64,000 nucleotides of DNA from Crotophaga sulcirostris (taxonomy: Eukaryota > Chordata > Aves > Cuculiformes > Crotophagidae): positions 678,972-742,971 of the forward strand of contig VYZB01000193.1 of NCBI GenBank assembly GCA_013397455.1. Reading direction: 5' to 3'. Below the pieces are notes generated by a model. That model made no database searches. It was not told the origin of the DNA and was given only the letters and a program-made list of their open reading frames with translations. The stretch's first letter is position 1; every line of letters begins with the position of its first letter. Position numbers and translations under genes: made by a program. Shown piece after piece: positions 49,801 through 62,600 of the stretch.

Positions 49801-52800
49801 CCTTAAACCTGAGGGACACTTTAACCAGAGTTGATCTTCAGAAGCTGATTTAGACACAGCTATTTATCTGAATACAAAGGGTCAGCTATTGTTAATGATG
49901 GTCTCAACTGTCACACAAAAGGTATTTATTCCTACATAGGTCCACCAGTGGTCTATTTCCTGCCTTGCTGCAGTGTTGTCCTTAAACTGCTATCACTTAT
50001 CTAAGCAAGGCAGGACACAAAAGACTTCTGTTATAACAAGCTTTGCCACTGCAAAGAGAAGATGTAAGGTGACAGGATGGATGTGAAAAGTTCAGTAGAA
50101 GTGTATGTAAGTAATTACAGAAGAGAGTAGGCAGGTGCACTGTTCATCTGAAGACTAATAGTTAAGGGAATTTAAACAGCAATTATTTAAAATTTCAAGG
50201 AAACATGAAGTTTTTCTCATATAAGTGAGTTCCACATGTATTCCATCGGTTGCATGAAACACTTATTTCAGTTTCATACTGATGGGTTTTTTTATGTGAT
50301 TTGATACGAAAGCTTGAATTCCACTAAATTATAAACTCCCTACATAAATATATTTACTTGATAGCTGATGTAAAAAAAGGTTAGAAGACTTTAAGATATT
50401 GCAGAAACATTGGTTAAATGCAAAAATCATGTATTAAAGAACCCGTGGATCTCATCAAAGACTCAGTTTTGGTTTCTTGCTAGGAGACATCTTTCTCCAC
50501 TAATATCACTAATACTTGTAGGGCTGATTAAAAGATAACAGAAACCTCATGTAGTCTTATGTTATTAAAAAAGTGTACAGCATAAACTGAGCCTAGATAA
50601 AATCAAAGAAAACCAGCTTTTTGAAGTGTCCCTCTAATGTCACAGCTGCTGTAGAAAGGATAGTTTGAGAATTAACCAAATGAAATAGAAAGTATAAATC
50701 CATTTAAGTAATTCTTTAACTTTATTGATCCTTCATAAAGTCAGTGGTCTGAGAATCCTAGCAAACAAGAAAGCCAACAAGTTACTTCTGTTTGAAAAGA
50801 TACCTGTGTGCTGGCAGGGGAACCTCCCTGCAGGAAGCCACACGAGTGAGGGTGTATGAAGAGCATCAGGACAGTGACAAAGAGAAGCTCTTTAGAAAGA
50901 GCCAGAATGAAAAATGAGCTACCAGTTTATGTTTATCTTTACTAAAATACACACATATTAGGAATACTTAAAGCCTGTCCATAGACACTCAACAACCATG
51001 ACCAGTTTAGTGCTTGAAACTGGAGGGTGACTGGAGCCTAAACTGTGAAATTCAACCAGCTGCTAAGACAGTATTCAGCCCTATGATAGTCTTCTCCAAT
51101 ATTATCTAGATTTGAAGAAGACATAAAAATACACTCAGCGTTGAACAGACAAGGGCTAAGTGCTAATATTCCCTTCCACTGTAGTGTAAAACAGAGGTTA
51201 TTTTAAAGCAAAGCTGTCAGACAATGCACAGTTTTGGCTTAATAAAGAGTTTGCAAAATACTATGTTAAAAGCAATCTGCTCTTAACTGCTCTTTAACCA
51301 TCAGAAATGTACTCTGCCTTTCTGGAAACACCACCAGTATGACAGTCTGTGAAAATTAAAGTGTGAAAGTGGTTATAACTAATTAATCTAATTTTACTTT
51401 TTTGGGGTGTGGGTAAATGAATACGTTGTTTGGTCTATAACTCACATATGCAAGAATAATGTGTATTATATCTGGGGCAGAAAGCAGAAGAGCCCTGGAG
51501 CTACAGTTTTGTTTCCTCTCACCTCCCCGCAATAGAAGCCAACAGTCAGTTAAGGACTTCCAGATGTGACACCCAAGTATTACTCTGTGATGGGAAGCTC
51601 TTCTATTGAGTTTTGGAAAACTCCGTCATACTTTTATAACACTGATATCAACAGATATTAAAATCAATCTGGATTGAGTGTTATTAAAAAGAAATGTTTT
51701 AAATGTGTAATGTGTCACTTCCTTATCTATTTTTTTTTAAGGAAATGCCCCATTGGGATTTATTCAAATAATATGCATTACTGAAGCTATTCAGTCCTCA
51801 ACAGGGATAATCATCAGTTATCTTCTACAGCTCTAAGAACAGTTAAAATCTGACTAAAGCAAAACATTGGGATTTTTTTTAATTATTAATATATATTATA
51901 TATTGCCGTTCAAAAATTAATAAAAGCTTAGCAATAGCATTGTGAGGAGAAAACACTGCACTCAGTAATTTTAGTATTAAAGCACTGAACTCAACAGTGC
52001 ACGTAGCACTTCTAAACAATCAAGGAACAAAAATTGCCTTAACATCAGCTGGTTCAGATGATGAACAGAAACATCTTTTACAGACAGAAGTCATGGTCCC
52101 ATCTTGAGAGGCATGCAGGTAGGTCAAATTGGCTGTAGATGCCTAACTTACTTAAAGGGAGCCACGTATGACAGTAACAGCAACAGCACCTGCAGTTCTT
52201 TGCAACTCAATGATGAGTAGTTATTTGAAAAAATTCATTTATAGCTTTCTTCTTGAAAGGATAGATCTGTCCTAAATACATACGAGACCTATGAGGAGAA
52301 ATCTGTTTATTTCTTTTGCTGACTCTAAGAGCAATGAATTAATAAATACTCAAGGAAGCTAAGAGTGTTAATTTCAACTGTGATTAGGAAAAGAAACAAA
52401 AAAAGTTATGTTTGCCAAATGAAAATCAACTAAGTTTTTAAATTAAGAATTCTTATTTTCCAGCTTCTATAGAAACATTACCAACAAAGCAAAGCAAATA
52501 ACAAATTTTAAATAATTTTAAAAATACTTGTAACAGTGCCTTCAAAGGAAGTTAAATTATGTTGCCAGTAAACTTTAAGGACTCTTCCCAAAAGGACTAG
52601 ATCTGTAGTTCTTTTAGCTGGAGTTTTGCCAAGTCTTCATGTGTTTACAGCATTAAAAGCTGTGGAAAGAAATATATTTGGGAGAAATGTGATATGTCAA
52701 AATGAATTTATAGGGAACACTAAAAAAAATAAAGCAAGTATAAGAAAGATTATTTATGATTTGCGCACATGTATCTGAAGTGAACAGTTATCAACAAAAG

Positions 52801-53159
52801 CCTTCATTTGGAACTAAATAAAAGTTTAATAAATGTGGGTATTTGTATTTTTGAAGATGTGTTTGTGCAGCAAACCTGTATAAACTGATAAAATACGTCT
52901 TGGGGTTTTGTGCACACTGAAAAAGAAGGGAACAAGTGTTTCTTCCATTTAATTGTTGAAGCCTGGTTCAGTGCTGATTATTTCTGTCACACAGTGGGAA
53001 ATCATGAAAACTGAAGAAGCACTGCTTACAAAAGTATTAGAAAAGGAAAATTAAGAGAAGCATAAAATTTAAAGAATTATTTACATGTGAAGCAAACATC
53101 AGAAATGCCTTAAAGAAACTCAATTTCCTTTTTAGGCTTTCACTGCAGACTTTCACATG
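49801..53159. other. Gene-free AT-rich stretch
   Basis: About 3.4 kb of AT-rich DNA with no gene, CR1 or RNA gene that I recognise. A very AT-rich patch lies at 51870-51905. Confidence 0.7.
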
Positions 53160-53475
53160 AAAAGCTATGCTAAAGCACACGGAGGATGGGGAGGTGATCC
53201 GAGGTAACAAGCAAGTCCTGCCTGACCAATCCAGTGGCTTTCTGTGATGGGGTAACTGCATCAATGGACACAGGAAAAGCAATAGATGTAATTGATCTGG
53301 ATTTCTGTAGAGCCTTTGAGACAGTCCCCTGCAACATCCTTCTTTCTAAATAACAGAGATATGGATTTGATGGATGGGCTGTTGGGTGGATAAGGAATTG
53401 GTTGGATGGTTGCATCCAGAGAGTAGTGGTCAATGGCTCAGTGTCCAGATGGAGACCCATGACAAGTGGTGTCCT
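53160..53475 (+). mobile_element. Internal CR1 reverse transcriptase fragment
   Basis: Plus-strand translation gives a decayed CR1 reverse transcriptase segment: [20 protein letters not shown] (motif A region), then [19 protein letters not shown] and WRPMTSGVL, where the similarity stops just before the expected QGSVLGP. Both ends are truncated: there is neither the downstream FADD region nor a 3' tail. An internal fragment without a 3' end cannot be a simple 5'-truncated insertion, so later deletion or rearrangement removed its tail. Confidence 0.88.
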
Positions 53476-56400
53476 CAAGTGGACAAGGGAAAGAAAGCTA
53501 AACTTTAGAATGATGATATGCTGAAAAACCTATAAATGATGTAAAGATCATGGATTGTTTAGGATAACTAACAAAGAATCAAGGCTGTGGGGTGGCAGAA
53601 GTGCAGCAAACTTTTTCATGTCTTTTGCAGTAGAAACGGTAGAATTCAATAAAGATGAACACATGAAAGTTCAATATAAATTGAATATAGTTGTGCAAAA
53701 ATTACCCCCATTCAGATTGCAGGAATGCTTTCAGAAGTGACAAAGAGATGATTTTAAAACACTAGTTCATTCAAGATATGGTCTGTCCCTAGCTGAGAGA
53801 CATAGAGATCAACAAATAAAAGCAACATAGAAAACCTGCTAAATAAATTGGTTTACTATTTTTCTTATCCTTTGTTTGTACTTGACAGAAAAATGATTAA
53901 CATCCAGACTTTCAGAAAATTGCCTTCCTTATATTAACAGTGGAATCCGCACCCAAATAATGGTCATTAAACTACAAGGGAAAAAAACCATAAGATGCAT
54001 GTTTCTAGGAATGGAAAGGTTTCAGCTAGATTCCTGTTTTGCTAACAAAGTTAATCCACAACGTTACTCATGTATTGTACTATTTTTAGATAAATAGTTA
54101 TTACCACCTCTCCAGCATGTGCATATCCTGCTAAAGTACAGTCATCAAAGCACGTTTGAGGACAACACACTCATAACCAATGGCAACAGACAAGAATTCT
54201 ATTTAGTTTTACATAAACAGGTAAGAAATAATTAGTAGGCTGCAAAATAATTATTTCTTCCAGAGCTTTGAGGAAACACACATGGCAGGGTGTTTTGTAC
54301 TCATTTATCTATTCTCTGCTGCAAAAGAAACTCAGAAACATGTAAGAACCTTGCACATTTAGCTTCTTTTTTTTCCTCCGTTCATAGTTATCTTGAATTT
54401 TTCTATGTCTTATGATACTGTTTCTCCCTGTCACTCCCGAGAGGAAATTATCAAGCTTTTGAATAGTGCTATAAAGACAGAATGTGCAGCTCTGCTCCAG
54501 CAATACTCTCATCAAGGTGTAAGACTATAGGAGCTATCATTCCTAACATTTCTTTTGCAGTGTACTCGGATTAATCTTAGTCTATGGGACACATTAAATT
54601 ATCTCAACTGGATCCCATAGCAGTCCCCAGCATAAGCCTCTTTCAGGATTACTGTGCAGTTGTCTCTTTTTAGTCACCTGGTGCAGATGTGCTATGCTTG
54701 AATTACACTTTTAGTTTTAGAAGAGTAAGAGGCCAGAAAGGGGTCTGAAGAAGGAACAGGCTGATATAAAGAAAAGAACATAGAAATACTTGGATTTTTA
54801 TGAACATGTTTCACTACAAAAACTAAGGATGAGTCCTCAGGCAAGGTCAATAAGTAGTACTGGCATAAATCTAGGTAAAATATTTAACTATATAAAAGCC
54901 ACTCAGTTCACAACACACTCATGGCTATGTAGAAAAACACTCCTGTGCACTTACGAGTTACACCTTTGATGACCAACATTTAAAGAGCAATGTTTTCCTG
55001 TACAGAGCAGGTCAGCAAATAAGGCCCCTATTTTCTTGCTTTTATGCCCTGCTCCTATTGTACACAAATTTCTTTCAAAGGAATCCTTTTTAGTTCTACT
55101 AGAGGAATCCTTTTAATTCTACCACAGCACATTTTATCAATCAAAAAGGTAAAGTTCAGATTAGTAAACAAAGAACACTAAAAACACATCAGTGGCAACC
55201 CTCCTGCTGAAACTTTTTGTTGCAGTGGTTACACATGAAATGTTTAGAATTTGCTAGAGCTCTAGTAGGAAGGCTTTTATTCCAGCAAAACGGAATGTAA
55301 CCAGGAGCTGCCTGCTGGCTATACACTCTGAGATGCTCTCTTTGTTGTGGGCCATGGCTCCCCTTCTCCTGTACTTCGCACGAGCTGTCACACATCAACC
55401 CTCCCTTGAAAGTTCCTCCGGTTGATGTCTAGCAAAAGTGGAATCATAATTGTCTTTCATTTGGGCACTAGATGCAGTTGAATAGGGTTTTTTAAATGCC
55501 TGGGACATATCACCGTATATATTGCAGGCATAGAGGCAAGACTTCCGCAAATGAATAGGAGGCATGAACAGGAAAAAATAAATTAATAAGCCTGATGGAC
55601 TTATGTATTTGATGTCTTGGCTCCCACACTGGCATTTAAGTCTAGTCTGTGACTTCTTTTTTTAAGCTGTCAAGGTAGATTTTCTAATATGTTACAATGA
55701 CGTTTCTCTTTTCTCTGAGCCAGATTGGAGCAGTAAGGCAGTGTTGTCATGTTCCTCTGAAGCAAGAACACAGCCAGTATGAAGAGGATGCTGACAAAAT
55801 GATGTAACTGTACAATTCCAGTCACTTGTGTAGTCAGTTGGAAAGAGTATGAACCATGAACAACTTGTTTACAACCTTCTAAAGCCTGTTACCGTTATAA
55901 TGCTTATTGCTGCCCAACTTTTCTACCAATATAAACAGGAAATTTTTTTAAACATACTTACCTCTCTGATGAAGATGTATTTTCATCACTTAATGTGTAA
56001 ACTACACAAATATCAGATATGGTCAGTATTTTCAGCAAAATACTTAGAAATACATTTTATACTTTGACATAAGTTTGGTCTCATCTTGCAGAAAAAAAAA
56101 GACAAAGGAAATGCCTCTCATTTCATGCAGCAGAAGTGGTCTGGTTTGAGAGAAGACAAAAAGACATAAAAGGGTTTTCTTCTGAAAAAATCATTTATTT
56201 TCCAGATTTTCCAATAATAAATAAACATTTCAGTAAAACATTCTAAGATACAAACAACTGGGAAATGAAACATTTTCTTTAGTTAAGTAATACCTTTTCC
56301 TGTATAACATCAATTCAGATTTGTTCGTTTCCCATGCCTTTTCGAAGAAGTTCATACAAAACAGATGATGCATCTTCAAGTCAGAACAACTTCAACTGCC

Positions 56401-58284
56401 ATTCCCATATCTTCAAGACTAGCCTGAACAGGCATTTCTACTCCTGGCATTTGAACAGATATCACACAAGAAGCATATCTTGCGTCCCATACACATATAA
56501 ATTAATTATTTAATGCCACTATTAAAGCAAACCTCACATGAAAACCACTCAAAGATTGTAAAAACACACAAGTCTTCATGAGTTCTTCAAACTCTTTTTC
56601 TGTTTGTTTCATTTTTGGTAGTGACCTTACAGCATAATCAGACAGCATCCCTTACAACCAATATTTTCCTTCCCACTCATCAGTTCTAACACCATTATAC
56701 AGTACCAAATGTCATGGGCTGCTACAATCACCAAAATACAGTAGGACTTCAGTGCATAATAAGAGGTATAATCGAGCTAGAGAGTAAGGCTTTCAAGGGG
56801 CATTGCGGGATTCTATGTAAATGATAGCAAATTCCCAGTGGATGTGGTGAGATGTAGCTTCCTACAGAATTCTGACAGGATTCCACCAAACTTTCCTCAA
56901 AATCAAGTCACTTCATGAATATTGCAAATATTTTGAGAACTAAAATTGAAGGAAATATTATTACATTGTAATTTTTTCACCGAGCACCGTTGACTTCCAG
57001 AAATAGTGTCAACTACAGATTGCATAGGGCATTCAAAGTAGCAAAGACCAAAATCACCCAAAATTAAGACTCTGTTTTTAAAAATATCAGCATTTTTAGC
57101 TAAATATATCAGAGCATCAACATTTTGATTTTTTGTGCCAACAGTCCATTTCAAGGCACAGAAATCAATACTCAACTAAGATTTCTCAAAATTACTCATA
57201 TTTCCTTGAATCAAGAGAAGTTACTTGTGATTTGAGCTTTAACAAGTTGCACTCTGTGAAATGCTTACAACCAGACACCTGAATTTTTTTTTTCTTTTTC
57301 CCCCATCAAATTCTTGTAAAAATGAGAGGGTTAGCAGGAGAGGTTTAGATTGCTAACAAACATTGATTGTTTGGAAGGATGGTTTCGACTATCTCCCCCT
57401 AAAATCTCCACGCATTTTATCCACAGATGTATTCCATCACAGCTGTCAAGCTTCTCCTACCTTCCCACATAAACAGTCAGAATGATTTGTAGAAACTAAC
57501 TATAACTCCTCACTCAGTGGTGTAATACATGAGGAAAGGTTCTTGAAAAAACAGAAGATTAAACTGATGGATCAGTTGAACTGAAAACTGCAGGGTCAGA
57601 TCTGTCCCAGGTGTAACTCTACTCACAGTAGATGAACGTAGCCTGCTGTTGTTCAGCACACTTATTACCAGCCTGGGAGTGTAGGCTGAGCATTAAAAGC
57701 ATAGTGCAAATACATGCTGATGACCCTGAGTTCAGTCAAAAAAGGAGAGTTCTCAACTCACAAGTTATTTTCATGTGAACTTCCTAAATTAGCAGATTTG
57801 AATAGAGCAAAATTTGGCCTACTATGCAATCAGAAACACAGTAAATAACAGCATATCTAGATGTAGACATAATTCAATTTAAAGAAGGACATTGTAGGAA
57901 AATAAATGTTCTGAGTGTTTGATACACAAAATTGTAGGTTCCGTACCTGGAGCAGATTTGCAGAGGAAGAGTCCTGAATCTAGGCAGCTGTTAGTAGTGC
58001 AGTGTGAAGTTGGCGATGAAATACCCATTTCTACTCTTTTGCCTGTCCGGAATATGTCAGCTCCTCTTCTGCTTCTGTCCTGAAAAATGTGGTCTGTTTT
58101 CATAATAGGAGAAAAAATGCCTCCTTTTTAAAAGGAGCTGTCCAGCTTTTGAAGTAAAAAACCACCTCATCTCCTGTGAGCTGTTCCTCTGTAACTTCTG
58201 CAGATTTGTATTGCAGGTACCTGCAAACAAACCCATGGTAGGCACCTCCCTACACATTCCTAATGCCTTCTATCTCTTTATGCA
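53476..58284. other. Gene-free AT-rich stretch
   Basis: About 4.8 kb with no recognised gene or mobile element. A 24-base tandem duplication at 55.1 kb is listed separately. Open frames here are short and without motifs. Confidence 0.7.
55080..55126 (+). repeat. 24-base tandem duplication
   Basis: Units ggaatcctttttagttctac-taga and ggaatccttttaattctacc-aca are adjacent and differ at a few positions. A small, moderately old slippage duplication. Confidence 0.8.
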
Positions 58285-59060
58285 ATCTGTACATCTCAAG
58301 GCAAATCACCCATGTGCCCTCTGTGCTGCCAGGCACACTGCTGGCTCATACTGAGTCTGTTGTCAACAAACACCCCAAAATCCCTTTCTGCAAGGCTGAT
58401 TTCCAACCACTCCTCTCTCAATTTATACTCATGCTTGGTGTTACCCTGTCCCAGGTGCAGAATCTGGCACTTGGACTTGTTAAATTTTATGCCATTGATG
58501 ATTGCTTAGTTTTCCAATCTGTCTAGATGCCTCTGCAAGGGGTCTCGTCCCTCAGGAGAGTCAAAGGTACCTCCCACTTGGTATCATCAGTAAACTTGTT
58601 AATGGAGCATTGAACTCCTTCATCCATATTATTGTTAAAAATCCTGAACAAGATCAGGCCTTAGGACTGAGCCCTGAGGAATACCGCTGTTGACTAGTTG
58701 CCAGCCAGATGGAGCCCCGTTCACTACACTCCTTTGAGCCCTTTCAGTTCTTCACCCAGTGCACCATAAAAGTGCTCATCTCGCAGCTGGACACGTTGTG
58801 CAGAAGGTTGTTGTGATGTTTGCATCAGAAACCTTACTAAAATCTAAAAATACCACAACCACCACCTTTCTTTCATCGACAAGGTGGGTGACTTTATCAA
58901 AGAATGATACCAAAGCAGTCAAACACGACTTTCCTTTTATGAGCCCATGGTCACTGTGCCTGATATTTGCACTGTTCTTTAAATGTCTTTCAATAGCACG
59001 CATCCATAATTTTTTCTGGAACTGAGTCTGGAGGTTAGACTTAAAAGTCTATAGTCACCC
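58285..59060 (-). mobile_element. CR1 LINE fragment, downstream part of composite
   Basis: Read on the minus strand, this piece starts in GDYRLLSLTS (the GNYRPVSLTS region) and continues through FFDKVTHLVDERK, VVFLDFSKVSD (motif A), and the region around 58640-58700 corresponding to the QGSVLGP to FADD part. It then gives KFNKSKCQILHLGQGN, KLREEWLEISLAERDFGVFV and DNRLSMSQQC. Similarity fades at about 58285, before the C-terminal domain and 3' UTR. ORF2 is broken into several frames. The 3' end is missing. Confidence 0.88.
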
Positions 59061-59488
59061 AAAATCTTTGTTAAAAAAGGCTTTGTTAAAATCAAGAAAA
59101 AACCTGCATTTACTGACTTCCCTTGGTCAACTAAATGGGTGACCTTGTCATAAAAGGAAATTAAGTCAGTTGAGCAGGTCTCTCCCCTCATAAATCTGTG
59201 CTGGCTATGGCAAATGATTGTGCGTTTTCCAGTAACTCTTAGGATAACCTTCTCCATGATTTTATCAGGCACTGAGGTGAGACTGACTGGTCTGTAATTA
59301 CCAGGGTCTTCCTTCTTGTCCTTCTTGACAACTGAGACATTTTCCAGGTTCCAGCTGACTGGAACCTCTCCAGGTTGATGAAAAATAGTGGAGAGAGGTT
59401 CCACAATGAAATCAGCAAGTTCTTTCAGTACCCTGGGAAGAATCCCATCAGGCCCCATGGATTTATGTGCATCCAGTTGGAGCAGCAA
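58979..59488 (-). pseudogene. CR1 reverse transcriptase fragment spanning the junction
   Basis: This 169-codon open frame begins at LLQLDAHKSMGPDGILPRVL and runs through GNYRPVSLTS and YDKVTHLVDQGK of the upstream piece. It drifts out of the coding frame before motif A (GFFLILTKPF), then crosses the CR1-CR1 junction into LGDYRLLSLTS of the downstream piece. The GNYRPVSLTS block therefore occurs twice in a single frame about 80 residues apart, which no intact CR1 protein shows. It lacks a catalytic core and has no real start codon, so it is a non-functional fossil. Confidence 0.88.
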
Positions 59489-59620
59489 GTCTCAACCAAG
59501 TTTAGTCAACTGGGAGTTCATCATCTCTGATCCTCCTCTTGCTGTAAGCATATTTTCAAAAGCCCTTTTTGTTCTTCATGTTGCTGGCCATGAGTCATGA
59601 TCCAAGCTGAAATTGTACAT
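59061..59620 (-). mobile_element. CR1 LINE fragment, upstream part of composite
   Basis: Minus-strand CR1 sequence from the region before the reverse transcriptase (about 59540-59620, poorly preserved) through [60 protein letters not shown] and a motif A region readable as FFLDFNKAF in a shifted frame. It stops at about 59061, and the next bases restart at an earlier point of the same protein. It therefore lacks everything downstream of motif A. Confidence 0.88.
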
Positions 59621-62600
59621 TATAGAAGCCAATTTAACTGATGCAGTGTCTTCAAGGGACAGGAACTGTGCATACGGAGGGTAGGGAAACCCATGACTGC
59701 CACAGGAGCAGTGCTGCAAAGGAGTCAGGAAGAGCCCAGAGCAAGGATCTTCCACAATCTCTTGAGGGAGGTTCTTGGACTTGTACTTGTTAAATTTCAT
59801 GCCAGACTCTTTCTGACTATCTTCACAATGACAAGTTACACATTTAAAACTCTTTGAACAAAGTCTCTGGAACACACAGGTATTTCCACACAGAAAAAAA
59901 AAAAAAAAACAAAACCAAAAAATCCCATGATTTCATAATTTTCAAGTAGCAGTATATTATGAATGACATAGAAATGCTGTATTTGCTTATATTCAGGATC
60001 AACCTAGCTTGATGAATGATTGCTACTGAAATGGAGCTTAAGAATTTTTCTCTAAAATTAACTCCCTTCAGTGCCCTACAACAAATTTTACACTGCTACA
60101 ATTCCCACAGGTTAAACCTGATTAAAAAAAAAGAGTCAAGAAGGAAAAAAGGCGCATGTGAGTTATATAACTGCCTCTTTTCCAAAGCTGAAATATTAAT
60201 TTTGCTCATAACTAAATGACAAACAGAAATGCATGAAATAGTGGAAAATTATGAGAAAAAAAAAAACAAAAATGAAGAAATAAATTTAATTTTAACTTTA
60301 AACTTCCCTGTATTTTATAGTCTACTTCACAAATTTGCATAAGACATTCATCACTGAAATGAAAGCTTTTCATGTAATAAAAATCATCACATAGATAAAA
60401 AATTTAATACATTAAGGCTGCAACAATGAAGGGGAAGGTTTCATACAAGATTCTGGATTTACCTAAAGGAACACCACTAGTTTACCTATAATTACTATTA
60501 AATTGATTTTTAGTCACAGCATAATTAATATTCACGAAAAAGAGCATTTTTCCATTAACCCACTTAAAAATAATTTGCACTTATCTCTCAGATACATTTG
60601 TGTTTATATTGCATAATTGCCAAAAGTGTTTTTAATTTCATCCTCAAATTCACAGGGCAACTAAAATAAAGAAGTAAGAAATTATCTGTTCTGTTTTAAG
60701 TTGGACTGGGCCAAAATAGATGATGTTTTTATTTTCAGAAAGTTATGCTATTCAGTGTCAGCTATCCTCCCTGAAACTGGCCTGTGATGCTACTCACAAA
60801 CAAATTAAAAGGATTCTTACGAAACCCAGGATTTGTGTGGTTTCTATTCCTGTTTGCACAGGTGGTACACTGAACCAGATTACAGAGAGCATCAGAGTGC
60901 TGCCAAATCATGGTGTTCTATCTCCACCAGCTGTGATGGTACTGACTCTAAAAGCCACCACGTTTCTCCATTTGCAGCAACCCCACAACTGATATTCTGC
61001 CTTCTTGGAGTCCACTGTGTACCTTGCAGACTTCATTGTCCCTCTTCACTTTCAACTGGTCCTAACTGGAGCCACTGCTAGTCTCCATCTTCAGAAATGC
61101 TTTCAGAAGTCCTGCATGAACAGGGACAGGATTTGTGGAAGTAGTGTAGTCTTTGCAAAGCAGTTTGTCTTTTTCTTGGTCTACCACAGGTCCAGAATTT
61201 TCTGCTAGGTCATGTTTTGTTTGTTTTGATGCAGCTAGCATAATAGTAGTCCAAAAGTATAAGGCTGGCAAATTTCCTATCACGTACACTGGCTAACCTG
61301 ACGGAAGCATGGTTGTGTGCTTGATCCGGATTAAGATATATTTGCATTGCCAGGTTTTACTGTGTGAAGATCATTTATTAATTCCTGTGAAGTCATGGCT
61401 TAGATCTCAAAACCTTGGATTAGAAAACTATGTGAATAATGGGGAGAACATAACATACTCCTTCTCCTCCTGGAAAATTTTTTACCTAAACCAGAGGAAC
61501 TTTGAATAAAATCTTTTTAGCAAAAACAAAGGCAGACTAATAATGACTTTGAAGAGTGTGGCTAAATAACAGCAAAAATTTTGTCTTGATTCTTGTAAAA
61601 ATATTAAAAATAGGGAACGACAATCTGAATAGGGAAAAGTGTTTTTTTAAAAAGCAACCTAAAGGAAATTCACATTATCTTCTCCTGATAAATCAAGAAA
61701 ATCAAGGAAATTTAGTTCTTATTATTTGCTTCATTGTTCAGAAGCTACAACCTTAACATAAGTGAGAGACAGGAAAGTGCAGTATGATATCTGAACAGTA
61801 CCTAGCCGCAGGGAAACCTGTTCTAACTTTGAAAATGAGGAATTGGTACAATGAAAGCAGGTGAAAGAGAATGGAATAAGTGGAGGAATATGTCTTGAGT
61901 TCTGTGCTGTATATGTTTTTTTGCCATAAGCGAACAGAGAGAAAATAAAAGGAAATTAAGTCACACAATCTCCAGGTTGATTATGATTATCTTGCCTTTC
62001 TGATGGGAATTTCTTCAAGAAGATGAAACTTCAAGTCTAAGCAGAGTTCTGAATAAATATTACTCATGAGGACATACAAATATAGCAGGAACGAAAATCA
62101 AAGATCTGCCATCTCTTGTCTTGAAGCACTTTAAATGATGACATCCCTGTCATAGGCATCATATGCACTAATTTCCTAGGATAAGGCAAAACATGATTAA
62201 GAAGGTGCTCAAAAGGAAGACAGCCTCATGTAGTTCTCTCTGTGTTACATGAAGAAATAATCATTTAATTACTTAATTTATTACTAAGAGCCTGCAGCCA
62301 TTCTCCATCCTGAATAATACATGCATTTTTTATTTTTTCATATCACTGGGTCAAATCCCTGTTAGAAGCACCCCTGTGCTGGTGCTTTGGTGTTGCTCAC
62401 TATATCAAAAACACCACTGAGCTGCTTTGTCTCCAATTCCTCATGCACATGTGATGAGTGTTGACCTTTGTTTAACCCAGGAAATGGCCCACACACAATA
62501 CAAAGATCAGCAAGCAGCTAAAGAACTAGTCAACAGCTTTGCCTGAGATGTCACAGACAACATCAACTACACTATTGTAATGCCCATTTTAATAACAAAA

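Noticed and set aside
55189..55398. Minus-strand frame containing MCNHCNKKFQQEGCH, which looks like a half zinc finger
   Set aside because: No complete C2H2 spacing or linker, and a single Cys-x2-Cys pair is common by chance.
59576..59875. Minus-strand frame with GMKFNKYKSK, reminiscent of the CR1 KFNKSKC region
   Set aside because: Only about 30 bases of similarity, with nothing collinear on either side; not enough to call a CR1 fragment.
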